64,000 nt of DNA from Paraburkholderia caffeinitolerans (GCF_902859945.1 NZ_CADIKL010000009.1:177175-241174), one strand, 5' to 3'; counted from the stretch's first letter, positions 1 through 10,422 are shown. Made by a program: numbers and translations. Notes: generated by a model not told the origin, from the sequence alone.

Positions 1-2493
1 GCCCGAGCCGTCCGCCGCGTGGAACTGTGCGGGATTCGCCGCGCAGAAGCTGAAGATCAGCGAGCGGGCGCGGTTCGGATTCTTCAGATTGAAGGCCGGG
101 TGGCGCATCAGCGCGCGCACGGTCTCGATCGTCGGGCGCTGGGCCGTGCCGCGCTGCGTAGCCTGCAAGGAGAACCACTTGTCGATGACGAGCGGTTCTT
201 TCTCGAAGCGCACGTAGAAGTCTTCGAGCGCCTGTTTCGCCTGGTCGCCGCCCGCGCCCGACGCCGCGTTCATCAGTGCCGAAAGCGCGGCGGCGCGGTC
301 GGTCATGTTGTTCGCGGCGCTGTATTGCGCGGTGGCGAGCCGCACGGCGTCGGCGGGGGCGTCGAGTTCCGAGAGGTAGGACAGCGCGAGATTCTTCAGG
401 CCCCGGTGGCCGGCGGCTTCCGGCGTGGGCTCGTAGGCGCCCGGCGTGAGGTTGGCGTCGTAGGCCACGAGCCATTCGCTCTTGAGCGCTGCGGCCAGGC
501 CCTTGCGCACGAATTGGCGCGCGGTGTGCACGGCGGCGGGATTCGACTCCGCCATCTGCTCCGCGAGATAGGTTTCCGAAGGTAGCATCAGCGCAAGTTC
601 GCGGAACGACGGCGAGAGCGAGGCGTCGTTGAGCACGCGGCCAAACGCGTTGATGAGCGCGTCGTTGATCGCGAGCGGCTGACGCGTGGCGGCGCGCGCG
701 GCCAGTGCGAGCAGTTCGCGCGTGGCGAGGCGCTGGCCGGCTTCCCAGCGGTTGAACGGGTCGCTGTCGTGCGCGAGCAGGAACGCGAGTTCGTCGTTGC
801 TGTAGTCGTACTCCACGATCACCGGCGCCGAGAAGTTGCGCAGCAGCGAGGGCAGGGGTTTGTGGGCGACATCGACGAAGGTGAAAGTCTGCTGCGTCTC
901 AGTGAGTTCGAGCACGCGCGTCGTTCCCGACGAACTGGATTCGCCTTCGAGCCTGAGCGGCAGGTCCGCGCCGTCGGGGCCGATCAGGCCGATCGCGAAC
1001 GGGATCAGGAGCGCTCCCTTCTGCGTGTCGCGAGCTGCGGGCGAGCCGTTCGCATAGCCTTGCGAGAGCGTCACGCTACAGCGCTTCGCGGCTGCGTCGT
1101 AATGCGTCGTGACTGTGACGCGCGGCGTGCCCGCCTGGCTGTACCAGCGCTCGAATTGCGCGAGGTCGCGGCCATTGGCGTCGGCCATGGCGCGGCGGAA
1201 GTCGTCGCAAGTGACTGCCTGGCCGTCGTGGCGCTGGAAGTACAGGTCCATGCCTTTGCGAAAGCCGTCGCGGCCGAATAGCGTTTGATACATCCGCACG
1301 ACTTCCGCGCCTTTCTCGTAGACGGTCATCGTGTAGAAGTTGTTGATCTCGACGTAGCTTTCGGGGCGCACCGGATGCGCCATCGGGCCCGCGTCCTCGG
1401 CGAACTGCATCTGGCGCAGCACGCGCACGTCCTCGATGCGCTTGGTCGCGCGCGCGGCCTCGTTCTCGTCGCCGCCCGACATCGCTGCCGAAAATTCCTG
1501 ATCGCGGAACACCGTGAGGCCTTCCTTGAGACTCAACTGGAACCAGTCGCGGCAGGTCACGCGGTTGCCGGTCCAGTTGTGGAAGTACTCGTGGCCGACC
1601 ACGGCCTCGATGTTGGCGAAGTCGACGTCGGTGGCCGTTTCTGGATTCGCCAGCACGTACTTCGTATTGAAGATGTTGAGCCCCTTGTTCTCCATCGCGC
1701 CCATGTTGAAGTCGCTCACGGCGACGATCATGAAGCGGTCGAGATCGAGTTCGAGGCCGAAGCGCCGCTCGTCCCAGCGGATCGAGTGGATCAGCGAGTC
1801 CATCGCGTGGCGCGTCTTGTCGAGATCGTTCGGCTCGACCCACACCTGCAGCAGCTTCTCCTTGCCCGAGCTGGTGGTGATGCGCTCTTCGAGCGCGACG
1901 AGCTTGCCGGCCACCAGCGCGAACAGATAGCTCGGCTTGCGGAACGGGTCTTCCCATTTCGCATAATGGCGGCCGTCGGGTAGATCGCCTGCTTCGATGA
2001 GATTGCCGTTCGAGAGCAGCACTGGGCACGCGGTCTTGTCGGCGCGCAGCGTGACGGTGTAGGTCGACATGACGTCGGGGCGGTCGAGGAACCACGTGAT
2101 GCGGCGAAAGCCTTCGGCTTCGCACTGCGTGAAGAAGTTGCCGCTCGATACGTAGAGCCCCGAGAGCGTGGTGTTGGCTTCCGGATTGCAGGCGCCCGTG
2201 AGCGCGAGCGTGAACGCGTCGGGTACGTTCTCGATCGTCAGGCCATGTTCGTGCGCACGCACATTCTCGTAGCTGTTGCCGTCGATTTGCGCGCCGATGA
2301 ATTCGAGCTGTTCGCCCATCAATTCGAGGTGCGGCGCTGGCTTGGCAGCGGGATTGCGGCGCACGCGCAGCGTGCTCTTGACGACGGTATGTTCGGGCGC
2401 GAGGTCGAATTCGAGGTCGACGGCGTCGATCAGGAAGGCGGGCGGTGCGTAGTCTTCGCGGCGGATCACGGTGGGCGTGGCGGTATCGGACAT
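1..2493 (-). CDS. pepN: Aminopeptidase N (M1 family), 3' end outside window
   Basis: Cytosolic zinc aminopeptidase that removes N-terminal residues from peptides. Reading the complement from the ATG at 2493 gives an open frame of 831 codons running off the left edge; the family is about 870-900 residues, so some tens of C-terminal residues are missing. The start reads MSDTATPTVIRREDYAPPAF. The substrate-binding GAMEN motif is at residues 265-269, and the zinc-binding HEYFH is at 301-305, followed by NWTGNR. A downstream LKEGLTVFRDQEF segment carries the third zinc ligand. It has its own upstream region and diverges from the DUF4136 gene. Family assignment is secure from the motifs. Confidence 0.95.
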   Translation of the reverse strand, partial: MSDTATPTVIRREDYAPPAFLIDAVDLEFDLAPEHTVVKSTLRVRRNPAAKPAPHLELMGEQLEFIGAQIDGNSYENVRAHEHGLTIENVPDAFTLALTGACNPEANTTLSGLYVSSGNFFTQCEAEGFRRITWFLDRPDVMSTYTVTLRADKTACPVLLSNGNLIEAGDLPDGRHYAKWEDPFRKPSYLFALVAGKLVALEERITTSSGKEKLLQVWVEPNDLDKTRHAMDSLIHSIRWDERRFGLELDLDRFMIVAVSDFNMGAMENKGLNIFNTKYVLANPETATDVDFANIEAVVGHEYFHNWTGNRVTCRDWFQLSLKEGLTVFRDQEFSAAMSGGDENEAARATKRIEDVRVLRQMQFAEDAGPMAHPVRPESYVEINNFYTMTVYEKGAEVVRMYQTLFGRDGFRKGMDLYFQRHDGQAVTCDDFRRAMADANGRDLAQFERWYSQAGTPRVTVTTHYDAAAKRCSVTLSQGYANGSPAARDTQKGALLIPFAIGLIGPDGADLPLRLEGESSSSGTTRVLELTETQQTFTFVDVAHKPLPSLLRNFSAPVIVEYDYSNDELAFLLAHDSDPFNRWEAGQRLATRELLALAARAATRQPLAINDALINAFGRVLNDASLSPSFRELALMLPSETYLAEQMAESNPAAVHTARQFVRKGLAAALKSEWLVAYDANLTPGAYEPTPEAAGHRGLKNLALSYLSELDAPADAVRLATAQYSAANNMTDRAAALSALMNAASGAGGDQAKQALEDFYVRFEKEPLVIDKWFSLQATQRGTAQRPTIETVRALMRHPAFNLKNPNRARSLIFSFCAANPAQFHAADGSG

Positions 2494-2753
2494 GGTCTCG
2501 TGCGGGGAAGCGTCGGGGGCGGATAGCGGTATAGGGAGGCCGCGTCTTTTGTACGATGACGCGGCCGCTCGTCCCATTGTACAAAGGCGCGCGCTGCTTG
2601 TCCGATGTGGCCCGCAGCCGTGCTCCGCGCCGCTGGCCCGAACTTTCCCGCTGGGGCGCGAGTCAGTATGATCGGGGCCTGCGGTGTCGATCACCGCGAG
2701 CTTGCCGCGCGACGACGACCTGTCGCCACTGCCACGACTGCAACGAGAAGACC

Positions 2754-3449
2754 ATGATGCCCGACCGATGGACCCGCCGCGCGCTGCTGTTGCTGGCGGC
2801 GCTTGCCGCGACGCTGTCCGGCTGCACGACCTACGTAACCAGCCAGGTGACCGCGTTCTCCGCGTGGGGAGGCGGCAGCGACGCCACGCGCACTTACGCG
2901 TTCACGCGCAATCCCGACCAGCAGCACAGCATCGAGCAATCGACTTACGAGAATCTCGTCGCCGATGGGCTCGCTTCGTACGCATTCCGCCAGGTGCCCG
3001 AGCGGCAGGCGCGCTATCTCGTGGGCCTCGCCTACGGCAGCCGCATGGACACGGTCACCGTGGCGCAGCCCGTGTTCTACAACCCGTGGCCTGGCCCGTA
3101 CTGGGGACCGTTCAATCCGTGGGGGCCTTGGGGTCCGTGGGGCCCGGCCTACGTGAACCAGAGCTATCCGGTGTACTCGCATGCGCTTGGCATCCGCATC
3201 ACGGAGCAGGCGGGCGGGAAGGAGGTCTATAACGTCACCGCGCGCACCTCGGGCGACGATCCTTCGCTCGTGCACATCATGCCGTTTCTGGTGCACAGCG
3301 CGCTCTCGAACTTCCCGCTGCAGAACGGCTCGGTGCAGCAGGTGAAACTGCCCGTCGACAAGAACACGGGGGCGCTGGCCGAGGTCCCCGCGGCGCCGTC
3401 AGGAACCGCGCCGGCGAGCGCGCCGGCAGCGGCCGCCCCGGCGAAATAG
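2754..3449 (+). CDS. DUF4136 family lipoprotein
   Basis: Predicted outer-membrane or periplasmic lipoprotein of 231 residues. The frame is open further upstream, but starting at the ATG at 2754 (or 2757) gives a normal signal peptide: basic MPDRWTRR, a Leu/Ala core and the lipobox LSGC with the acylated Cys at residue 24. The mature part begins TTYVTSQVTAF and resembles DUF4136 proteins. A Gly/Pro/Trp-rich run with three WGP units lies near residues 104-125, and the C-terminal tail is Pro/Ala-rich. Function is unknown. It is divergent from pepN and convergent with the manganese exporter gene. Confidence 0.75.
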   Translation: MMPDRWTRRALLLLAALAATLSGCTTYVTSQVTAFSAWGGGSDATRTYAFTRNPDQQHSIEQSTYENLVADGLASYAFRQVPERQARYLVGLAYGSRMDTVTVAQPVFYNPWPGPYWGPFNPWGPWGPWGPAYVNQSYPVYSHALGIRITEQAGGKEVYNVTARTSGDDPSLVHIMPFLVHSALSNFPLQNGSVQQVKLPVDKNTGALAEVPAAPSGTAPASAPAAAAPAK

Positions 3450-3460
3450 GCGGAGCACGT

Positions 3461-3487
3461 GTCAGTGGCGACTCAATCGCCACTGAC
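3461..3487. terminator. Perfect hairpin between convergent genes
   Basis: An 11-base perfect inverted repeat, GTCAGTGGCGA and TCGCCACTGAC with a CTCAA loop, lies between the stop codons of the DUF4136 gene and the convergent exporter gene (stop at 3490). No T-run follows on either strand, so it is terminator-like rather than a classical intrinsic terminator. Confidence 0.5.
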
Positions 3488-3489
3488 GA

Positions 3490-4062
3490 TCAAACTCCCA
3501 CGCCCATGATGGCGAGCACGCCCAGCACCACGAACAGCACGGCGGCGATACCGTGCACCAGTCCCGTCGGCAGCTTGTGGGCGAAGCGGTCGCCCAGCAG
3601 GATCGCGGGCACGTTGGCGATCATCATGCCGAGCGTCGTGCCGGCCACCACACCGAAGAAGTCGTGAAAGCGCGCGGCAAGCGCGATTGTTGCGATCTGC
3701 GTCTTGTCGCCCATTTCGGCGAGAAAGAAGGTGACGACGGTGGCGCCAAATACGCCGAGGCGCGTGCGATTGACGTTGGCTTCGCCTTCGTCGAGCTTGT
3801 CGGGCACGAGTATCCACAAACCCATGGCGACGAAGGAAGCGGCGAGCGCCCAGCGCATCACCGAAGGCGTGACGAGTGAGCCGAGCCATGCGCCGAGCGC
3901 GCCCGCGCCCGAATGATTGACGAGCGTGGCGACCAGCACGCCGAGAATGATTGGCATGGGCTTGCGATAGCGCGCCGCGAGCACGAGCGAAAGCAGTTGC
4001 GTCTTGTCGCCGATTTCGGCGAGCGCGACTGCGCCAGCCGAGACGAGAAAGGCGTGATTCAC
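3490..4062 (-). CDS. TMEM165/GDT1 (UPF0016) family manganese exporter
   Basis: Integral membrane cation transporter of 190 residues, the usual family length. Two copies of the family signature E-x-G-D-K-T are visible: EIGDKTQLLSL at residues 16-26 and EMGDKTQIATI at 116-126, each inside a hydrophobic helix. The proposed start is GTG at 4062 (product begins MNHAFLVSAGAV), because the two signature repeats then sit at family-typical positions; the longer in-frame extension overlaps the riboswitch leader. Characterised bacterial members (for example Vibrio MneA) export Mn2+, and the manganese riboswitch upstream supports the same role here. Substrate is inferred. Confidence 0.85.
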   Translation of the reverse strand: MNHAFLVSAGAVALAEIGDKTQLLSLVLAARYRKPMPIILGVLVATLVNHSGAGALGAWLGSLVTPSVMRWALAASFVAMGLWILVPDKLDEGEANVNRTRLGVFGATVVTFFLAEMGDKTQIATIALAARFHDFFGVVAGTTLGMMIANVPAILLGDRFAHKLPTGLVHGIAAVLFVVLGVLAIMGVGV

Positions 4063-4100
4063 GTTTTGGTGATCCTCGGGCCGAGATGAGTGCGAGCGAC

Positions 4101-4141
4101 GACTCACGGCCCGCCGGGCCCTGTTGCGGCGGGCATGAGTC
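4101..4141 (-). promoter_or_regulatory. Expression-platform hairpin of the Mn riboswitch
   Basis: On the minus strand, after the aptamer, the arms GACTCA..GCCCGCCG and CGGCGGGC..TGAGTC form a long imperfect stem just before the GTG start region. There is no strong T-run, which suggests control of translation or Rho access rather than simple intrinsic termination. This last point is inference. Confidence 0.55.
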
Positions 4142-4297
4142 ATCGGTCTCGCCAGGCCTGGGCGATAAAGGCTGCGTCCGCCATGGCCGCGCGGGCCAAG
4201 TCTGTTGACGGACGCCCCCGCTGCGCGTGCGCGGCGCGCGGCAAAACCCGAAGGCTGGCCGCACGGCACGGCACGGGGCGGCTACTCCCCAATGTTC
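4142..4297 (-). promoter_or_regulatory. yybP-ykoY manganese riboswitch
   Basis: The leader of the exporter gene has the conserved elements of the yybP-ykoY (Mn2+-sensing) aptamer in order on the minus strand: GGGGAGTAGCCG at 4290-4279, GTCAACAGAC at 4209-4200, and GGCGAGACC at 4153-4145. Both paired loops with the conserved sequences flank GC-rich variable stems. The family is known to switch on Mn exporters (mntP, UPF0016) when Mn2+ is high. I could not run a covariance model; a hit to Rfam RF00080 would confirm it. Confidence 0.85.
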
Positions 4298-4302
4298 GAT
4301 AA

Positions 4303-4308
4303 ATTATA
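4303..4308 (-). promoter_or_regulatory. Extended -10 promoter of the riboswitch leader
   Basis: The minus strand reads TGCTATAAT, a consensus -10 with an extended TGN. It lies 12 bases before the GGGGAGTAG that opens the aptamer, so transcription would start about six bases before the aptamer. No good -35 is visible, as expected for an extended -10. Confidence 0.6.
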
Positions 4309-4367
4309 GCATCGGGGTTTTCCGACGCCCGGCGTCGCTAAGGCTGTCGGACTGGCAGCAGCGGGCT

Positions 4368-5675
4368 TTAACGCTTTGCCGTATCGCGGCTGTGCACGCG
4401 CGCACCGGCTGCGTAGGTTTCGAACACGGCCCGGTCGTCGCCGAGCAGCGCGAACGCGAACAGCAGTTCTTCGAGCGATTCGGCTCGCGCGGTGCGGCGC
4501 TTGAGCAGCGGCGTCGCCTGCGGGTCGAGCACGACGAAGTCGGCTTCGCTTTGCGGCGCGAGCGTGCCGATCTTGTCGGCGAGATCGAGCGCGGCTGCCG
4601 CGCCCGCCGTGGCGAGCCAGAACATGCGCGTGGCCGTCAGGTGGTGACCACCCATGCGCGCGACCTTGTGCGCTTCGTTCATGGTTTGCAGCATCGAGAA
4701 CGACGTGCCGCCGCCCACGTCCGTTGCGAGCGTGACGGGCATTTCCGTTGCCTGCGCCTTGTCGAAGTCGAACAGGCCGCTGCCGAGGAACAGGTTCGAG
4801 GTCGGGCAGTGCGCCGCAACCGTGCCGGTTTGCGCCATGCGGCGGCGGTCTTCGTCGTCGAGCCAGATGCAGTGGCCGTACACGGCGCGGCGGCGCAGGA
4901 GCCCGTAATGATCGTAGATGTCGAGATAGCTGCGCTGGCGCGGGAACAGCTCCTTCACCCACTTCACTTCGTCGAGATTCTCGGCAACGTGGCTCTGAAT
5001 GAAGATGTCGCTGTGCGCCTTCGCGAGCGCTTCGCACGCTTCGAGCTGCGCTTCGGTCGAGGTGGGCGCGAAGCGCGGCGTGAGCGCGTACATCTGGCGG
5101 CCGTTGTTGTGCCAGCGCGAGATGAGTTCGGCGCTGTCGTCGTAGCCGGTCTGCGGCGTGTCGCGCAGGAACTCGGGGCAGTTGCGGTCCATCAGCACTT
5201 TGCCTGCGATCATGCGCATGTTCTTGGACTCGCTCGCCGTGAAGAGCGCATCGGCCGATTGCTTATGCACCGAGCAGTAGACCAGCGCCGTGGTCGTGCC
5301 GCACGAGAGCAGTTCGTCGACGAAAAAGCGCGCGGTTTCGAACGCCACGTTCTCATTGGCGAAACCGCGCTCGGTCGGGAACGTGTAGGTCTCGAGCCAC
5401 GGCAGCAGGCCCGGCGCCGGCGAGGCGATCATGTCGGTCTGCGGGTAGTGGATGTGCGTGTCGATGAAGCCCGGCACGATCAGCTTGTCGCGCAGGTTGT
5501 GCACCGTCGCGCCTTCGGCCACGCGAGCGCTCAGCTCGGACCAGGCGCCGGATGCGACCACGCGGCCGTTTTCGACGATCACCACGCCGTCTTCGTGAAA
5601 GACGGCAGCGTCGGGCGACTGCGCGGGGTCGCCGGTGAACGTCAACAGTTTTGCGCGATAAGCCGATTGAGTCAT
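4368..5675 (-). CDS. guaD: Guanine deaminase
   Basis: Cytosolic zinc amidohydrolase (435 residues) converting guanine to xanthine and ammonia. The metal motif PGFIDTHIHYPQ has His74 and His76. The other ligands and catalytic residues appear in QSHVAEN (His229, Glu232), YGHCIW (His268) and ATDVGGG (Asp319). Length and motif order match bacterial GuaD. It is the last gene of the minus-strand run xdhA-xdhB-xdhC-adenine deaminase-guaD and supplies xanthine to the XdhAB dehydrogenase. The gap of 150 bases after the adenine deaminase gene contains a short GC hairpin (5764-5781), so it may also have separate expression. Confidence 0.93.
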   Translation of the reverse strand: MTQSAYRAKLLTFTGDPAQSPDAAVFHEDGVVIVENGRVVASGAWSELSARVAEGATVHNLRDKLIVPGFIDTHIHYPQTDMIASPAPGLLPWLETYTFPTERGFANENVAFETARFFVDELLSCGTTTALVYCSVHKQSADALFTASESKNMRMIAGKVLMDRNCPEFLRDTPQTGYDDSAELISRWHNNGRQMYALTPRFAPTSTEAQLEACEALAKAHSDIFIQSHVAENLDEVKWVKELFPRQRSYLDIYDHYGLLRRRAVYGHCIWLDDEDRRRMAQTGTVAAHCPTSNLFLGSGLFDFDKAQATEMPVTLATDVGGGTSFSMLQTMNEAHKVARMGGHHLTATRMFWLATAGAAAALDLADKIGTLAPQSEADFVVLDPQATPLLKRRTARAESLEELLFAFALLGDDRAVFETYAAGARVHSRDTAKR

Positions 5676-5825
5676 GGGAACTTCGTCTCCGAAAAATTCA
5701 GGTGTTCATAAGCCGTATGGATGCGCACCGCTCCTGAAAACGCGGCGCGCAAAAGCCCTGGGGCCGGCGCTGGCGCGCCGGTCCTCATCAAGGATGAAGC
5801 CTTAAATTGGGGGAGCTGCGCGGGA

Positions 5826-6890
<1,065 letters not shown>

Positions 6891-6903
6891 TCAGTGATTG
6901 ACA

Positions 6904-8013
6904 TCACGCGGAATGGACCGTTCCGGGAGCCGCAATGGCTGCATGCCCAGGTGCACCGGCGCCCGCCATCGACGCTTCGATCGCCTGCAGCAATTGCGCG
7001 GCGGCCGAGATCGCGATGACTTCGGGCGATTTGTCGACGATGCCGTCCACGCCGAGCGGGCAGTGCATGCGCGCGATCTGCAACGGATCGATGCCGCGCG
7101 CGGCGAGCCGGTGCTCGAACTGCTTGCGCTTCGTGTGCGAGCCGATCATGCCGAAGAACAGGAAGTCGCCGCGACGCAGGATGCGCTCGGCGAGATCGAG
7201 GTCGCGCGAATGATCGTGCGTCATCACGATGAAGCTCGTGCCCGGCGGGGCGGCGTCGATGGCTTCGTCGGGCGCGTCGTTGGCGTCGATCGTGACGTTG
7301 GGCGCATTGAGCGCCGCGAACGCTTCCGGCGAGGGAAACGCGGCGTCGCGCTCGTCCACCCAGCGCACCCGGCAGGGCAGCGTGCCGAGCACGCGCACGA
7401 GCGCCGACCCCACATGGCCCGCGCCGAACAGCACGACGGGCCGCTCGTTGGGCGCGATGGTTTCGGTGAGCAGCATCGTGCCGTCGCCATGATCCGGTGC
7501 GCCCGTGTCCCACAACAGGCAATCGGGCGATTCCACGCCGGGCTCGGGCTCCGAAAGCATGACGGTAGCCGCCGCATCGGCGAGGTCGGTTTCAGCGCCG
7601 GAGGGCGCTCCATTCCGCGAGGAGCGGAATGATACGCTACGAACGGTCGAGGCGCCCGCCGCGAGCCGGCGCGCGAGCGTGGCGAGCCAGCCGAGGTCGG
7701 AGACGTCGAGGCGCTCGAACGCGAGCACGACTGCGCCGCCGCAGCACTGGCCGAGGCTCGGCCCAAGCGCGAATCGCTCGAGGCGGCGCGTATGCGGCGT
7801 GCGCATGCCGTCGCGCAGCACCTGGCGCGCGGTCTCGATGGCCTTCCATTCGAGATGACCGCCGCCGATCGTATGGCGGGCCGCTTCGCGCGTGACGATC
7901 ATCTTCGTGCCGGCTTCGCGCGGCACCGAGCCTTCGGCGCGCGCGACGGTCACGAGCACGGCGGCGTCGCCGTGCGCGAGCAGGTGTTGAAGATCGGTGA
8001 CCCAAGCTTGCAT
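6904..8013 (-). CDS. xdhC: Xanthine dehydrogenase accessory protein XdhC
   Basis: Molybdenum cofactor chaperone (369 residues) that sulfurates or delivers Moco to XdhB before assembly of xanthine dehydrogenase. The N-terminal XdhC/CoxI domain has the conserved VTVARAEGSVPREAG and GGGHLEW segments and a GQCCGG cysteine pair; the C-terminal Rossmann domain has FGAGHVGSALVR near residues 190-205 and a later MIGSHTKRK. It begins 12 bases after the xdhB stop, in the typical xdhABC order. Confidence 0.92.
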   Translation of the reverse strand: MQAWVTDLQHLLAHGDAAVLVTVARAEGSVPREAGTKMIVTREAARHTIGGGHLEWKAIETARQVLRDGMRTPHTRRLERFALGPSLGQCCGGAVVLAFERLDVSDLGWLATLARRLAAGASTVRSVSFRSSRNGAPSGAETDLADAAATVMLSEPEPGVESPDCLLWDTGAPDHGDGTMLLTETIAPNERPVVLFGAGHVGSALVRVLGTLPCRVRWVDERDAAFPSPEAFAALNAPNVTIDANDAPDEAIDAAPPGTSFIVMTHDHSRDLDLAERILRRGDFLFFGMIGSHTKRKQFEHRLAARGIDPLQIARMHCPLGVDGIVDKSPEVIAISAAAQLLQAIEASMAGAGAPGHAAIAAPGTVHSA

Positions 8014-8025
8014 CGGGCGGTTCTC

Positions 8026-10422
8026 CTACTTGACTACATCTTCTGTTGGGGCGGCGGCCGGCGCGCTGGCCGCGCGCTCGCGCAGGGCGTCGAGCGCGTC
8101 GAGGATCGCCTCGGGCGTGGCGGGCGCGTTGAGCGGCGCGGCTTCGCGGGCCTCGGGCACGGCAGCGCCGATTGCCTCGCGGATCGCAAGCAGCACGGAG
8201 AACGGCAGCAGCAAGGGCGGTTCGCCCACGGCCTTCGAACGGAACACGGTGGGCTCGGCGTTCTCGTTGCGATAGAGCTGGACGTGAAAGGCCGCGGGCG
8301 TATCGCTGATCGCCGGAATCTTGTAGGTGGAGGGCGCGTGCGTCATGAGCTTGCCGTCGCGGTTCCACCAGAGTTCTTCGCTCGTGAGCCAGCCCATGCC
8401 CTGGATGAACCCGCCTTCCACCTGGCCGATGTCGATGGCCGGATTGATCGATTGGCCCGCGTCGTGCAGCAGGTCGGCGCGCACGAGCTTCCATTCGCCC
8501 GTGAGCGTGTCGACGACCACTTCCGACACCGCTGCGCCATAGGCGAAGTAATAGAACGGATGGCCAGTGAGCGTGCGCGCGTCCCAATGCACCTTGGGCG
8601 TCGCGTAAAAGCCGTCGGACCACAGTTGCACGCGCTTCAGATACGCGGCTTCCATGAAATCCGCGAAGGCAATCGCCTTGTCTTTCACGCGCACGAGGCC
8701 GCCTTCGAACGAGACGTCTCCGGGCGTGCCACCGTACTCCGTGACGGCGAGCGCCGTGAGGCGCGCGCGGATTGCGAGCGCCGCGTCCTCGGCGGCCTTG
8801 CCGTTCAGGTCGCTGCCGGTCGAGGCGGCAGTGGCGGACGTGTTCGCCACTTTCGACGTGTCGGTCGCGCTCACGCGCACGTGCGCGAGTGGCAGTCCGA
8901 ATACGCCCGCGACTACCTGCGCGACCTTCGTGTTGAGCCCCTGGCCCATTTCGGTGCCGCCGTGGTTCACAAGCACTGAACCATCGCGATAGACATGCAC
9001 GAGCGCGCCCGCCTGGTTCAGGTGCGGGACGTTGAACGAGATGCCGAACTTCAGCGGCGTGAACGCGATGCCGCGCTTGAGCACGGGGCTCGCGCGGTTG
9101 AATGCGGCGAGCGCGGCGCGGCGCGCGGCGTACTGGCTCGACGCGAGCAACTGCTCGGTGAGCGGCGCGAGCACGTTGTCCTCGACGCGCTGCCCATAGG
9201 GCGTGACGTCCCGCTCGCCGATGCCGTAGTAGTTCGCGCGGCGCACGTCGAGAGGATCGTGGCCCAGCGCATGGGCGATGCTGTCGAGCATCACTTCCAT
9301 CACGAGCGCGCCCTGCGGCCCGCCGAAACCACGGAACGCCGTGTTCGACTGCGTGTTGGTCTTGCAGCAGAGCGCGACGATTTCGACGTCCGAAAGATAG
9401 TAGGCGTTGTCGAAATGGCAGACTGCGCGCGTGGCGACCGCGCCCGAGAGATCGGCGGAATAGCCCGCGCGCAGCGCGATTTCCACGCGCGCGCCGAGCA
9501 GGCGTCCTGCGTCGTCGTAGCCGGCTTCGTATTCGTAGAGCGCGTCGTGGCGCTTGCCGGTGATGAGGAAGTCGTCGTCACGGTCGGCGCGCAGCTTCAC
9601 GGGGCGGCGCAGTTTGTGCGCGGCCAGCGCCGCCACGCAGGCGAAGAGGGCCGACTGCGATTCCTTGCCGCCGAAGCCGCCCCCCATGCGCCGGCATTCG
9701 CACATCACGCGGTGCGCGGGCCAGCCGAGCAGGTGCGCGATCAACTGCTGCATCTCGCTCGGGTGCTGCGTCGAGCTGTGGACGAGCATGCCGTCTTGTT
9801 CCTCGGGCAGCGCGTAGGCGACCTGGCCTTCGAGATAGAACTGCTCCTGGCCGCCCACGGCAAACGTGCCGGCGATGCGGTGGGGCGCGGCCGCGATGCG
9901 CGCTGCCGGCTCGCCGCGCGTGAGGCGCAGCGGCGGCAGCACGTACTGCTCGCGCGTTTTCGCTTCGGCGATGTCGAGCACCGCTTCGAGCGGCTCGTAG
10001 CGCACCACGTCGTCGCTGGCGGCGAGCGCGGCCGCGCGGCGGGCGAGTGTGTGGCTCGTCGCGATCACGGCGAATACGGGCTGGCCGAGATACTGCACCT
10101 CATCGTGCGCCAGCACCGGGTCGTCGTGCAGGACCGGGCCGCAGTTGTTCTCGCCGGGAATGTCGGCGGCGCTCAGGACCGCGACCACACCTGGCATGGC
10201 GCGCACGCGCGCGAGATCGAGCGCCACGATGCGCGCATGCGCGTGGCGCGAGAGGCCGAGCGCGGCGTGGAGCGTGCCGTGCAACTCGGGGATGTCGTCG
10301 GTGTAGCGTGCCTCGCCGCTCACGTGCAGGTCGGCGGACTCGTGCGGCAATGGCGCGCCTGGCGCCGCTTGCATCGACTGTGCGGCGGTTTGTACGATAA
10401 GCGGATCGGACTGGCGGTTCAT
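8026..10422 (-). CDS. xdhB: Xanthine dehydrogenase molybdopterin-binding subunit
   Basis: Large catalytic subunit (798 residues) that oxidises hypoxanthine to xanthine and xanthine to urate at a Moco centre. The frame is open beyond 10422, but the ATG there overlaps the xdhA stop as ATGA and starts MNRQSDPLIVQ, giving the family-typical length. Visible motifs are GEARYTDDIPE, GGGFGGKESQ, RGFGGPQGALVMEV and the C-terminal KAVGEPPLLLP, whose Glu is the catalytic base in characterised enzymes. Translationally coupled to xdhA; xdhC follows. Confidence 0.94.
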   Translation of the reverse strand: MNRQSDPLIVQTAAQSMQAAPGAPLPHESADLHVSGEARYTDDIPELHGTLHAALGLSRHAHARIVALDLARVRAMPGVVAVLSAADIPGENNCGPVLHDDPVLAHDEVQYLGQPVFAVIATSHTLARRAAALAASDDVVRYEPLEAVLDIAEAKTREQYVLPPLRLTRGEPAARIAAAPHRIAGTFAVGGQEQFYLEGQVAYALPEEQDGMLVHSSTQHPSEMQQLIAHLLGWPAHRVMCECRRMGGGFGGKESQSALFACVAALAAHKLRRPVKLRADRDDDFLITGKRHDALYEYEAGYDDAGRLLGARVEIALRAGYSADLSGAVATRAVCHFDNAYYLSDVEIVALCCKTNTQSNTAFRGFGGPQGALVMEVMLDSIAHALGHDPLDVRRANYYGIGERDVTPYGQRVEDNVLAPLTEQLLASSQYAARRAALAAFNRASPVLKRGIAFTPLKFGISFNVPHLNQAGALVHVYRDGSVLVNHGGTEMGQGLNTKVAQVVAGVFGLPLAHVRVSATDTSKVANTSATAASTGSDLNGKAAEDAALAIRARLTALAVTEYGGTPGDVSFEGGLVRVKDKAIAFADFMEAAYLKRVQLWSDGFYATPKVHWDARTLTGHPFYYFAYGAAVSEVVVDTLTGEWKLVRADLLHDAGQSINPAIDIGQVEGGFIQGMGWLTSEELWWNRDGKLMTHAPSTYKIPAISDTPAAFHVQLYRNENAEPTVFRSKAVGEPPLLLPFSVLLAIREAIGAAVPEAREAAPLNAPATPEAILDALDALRERAASAPAAAPTEDVVK

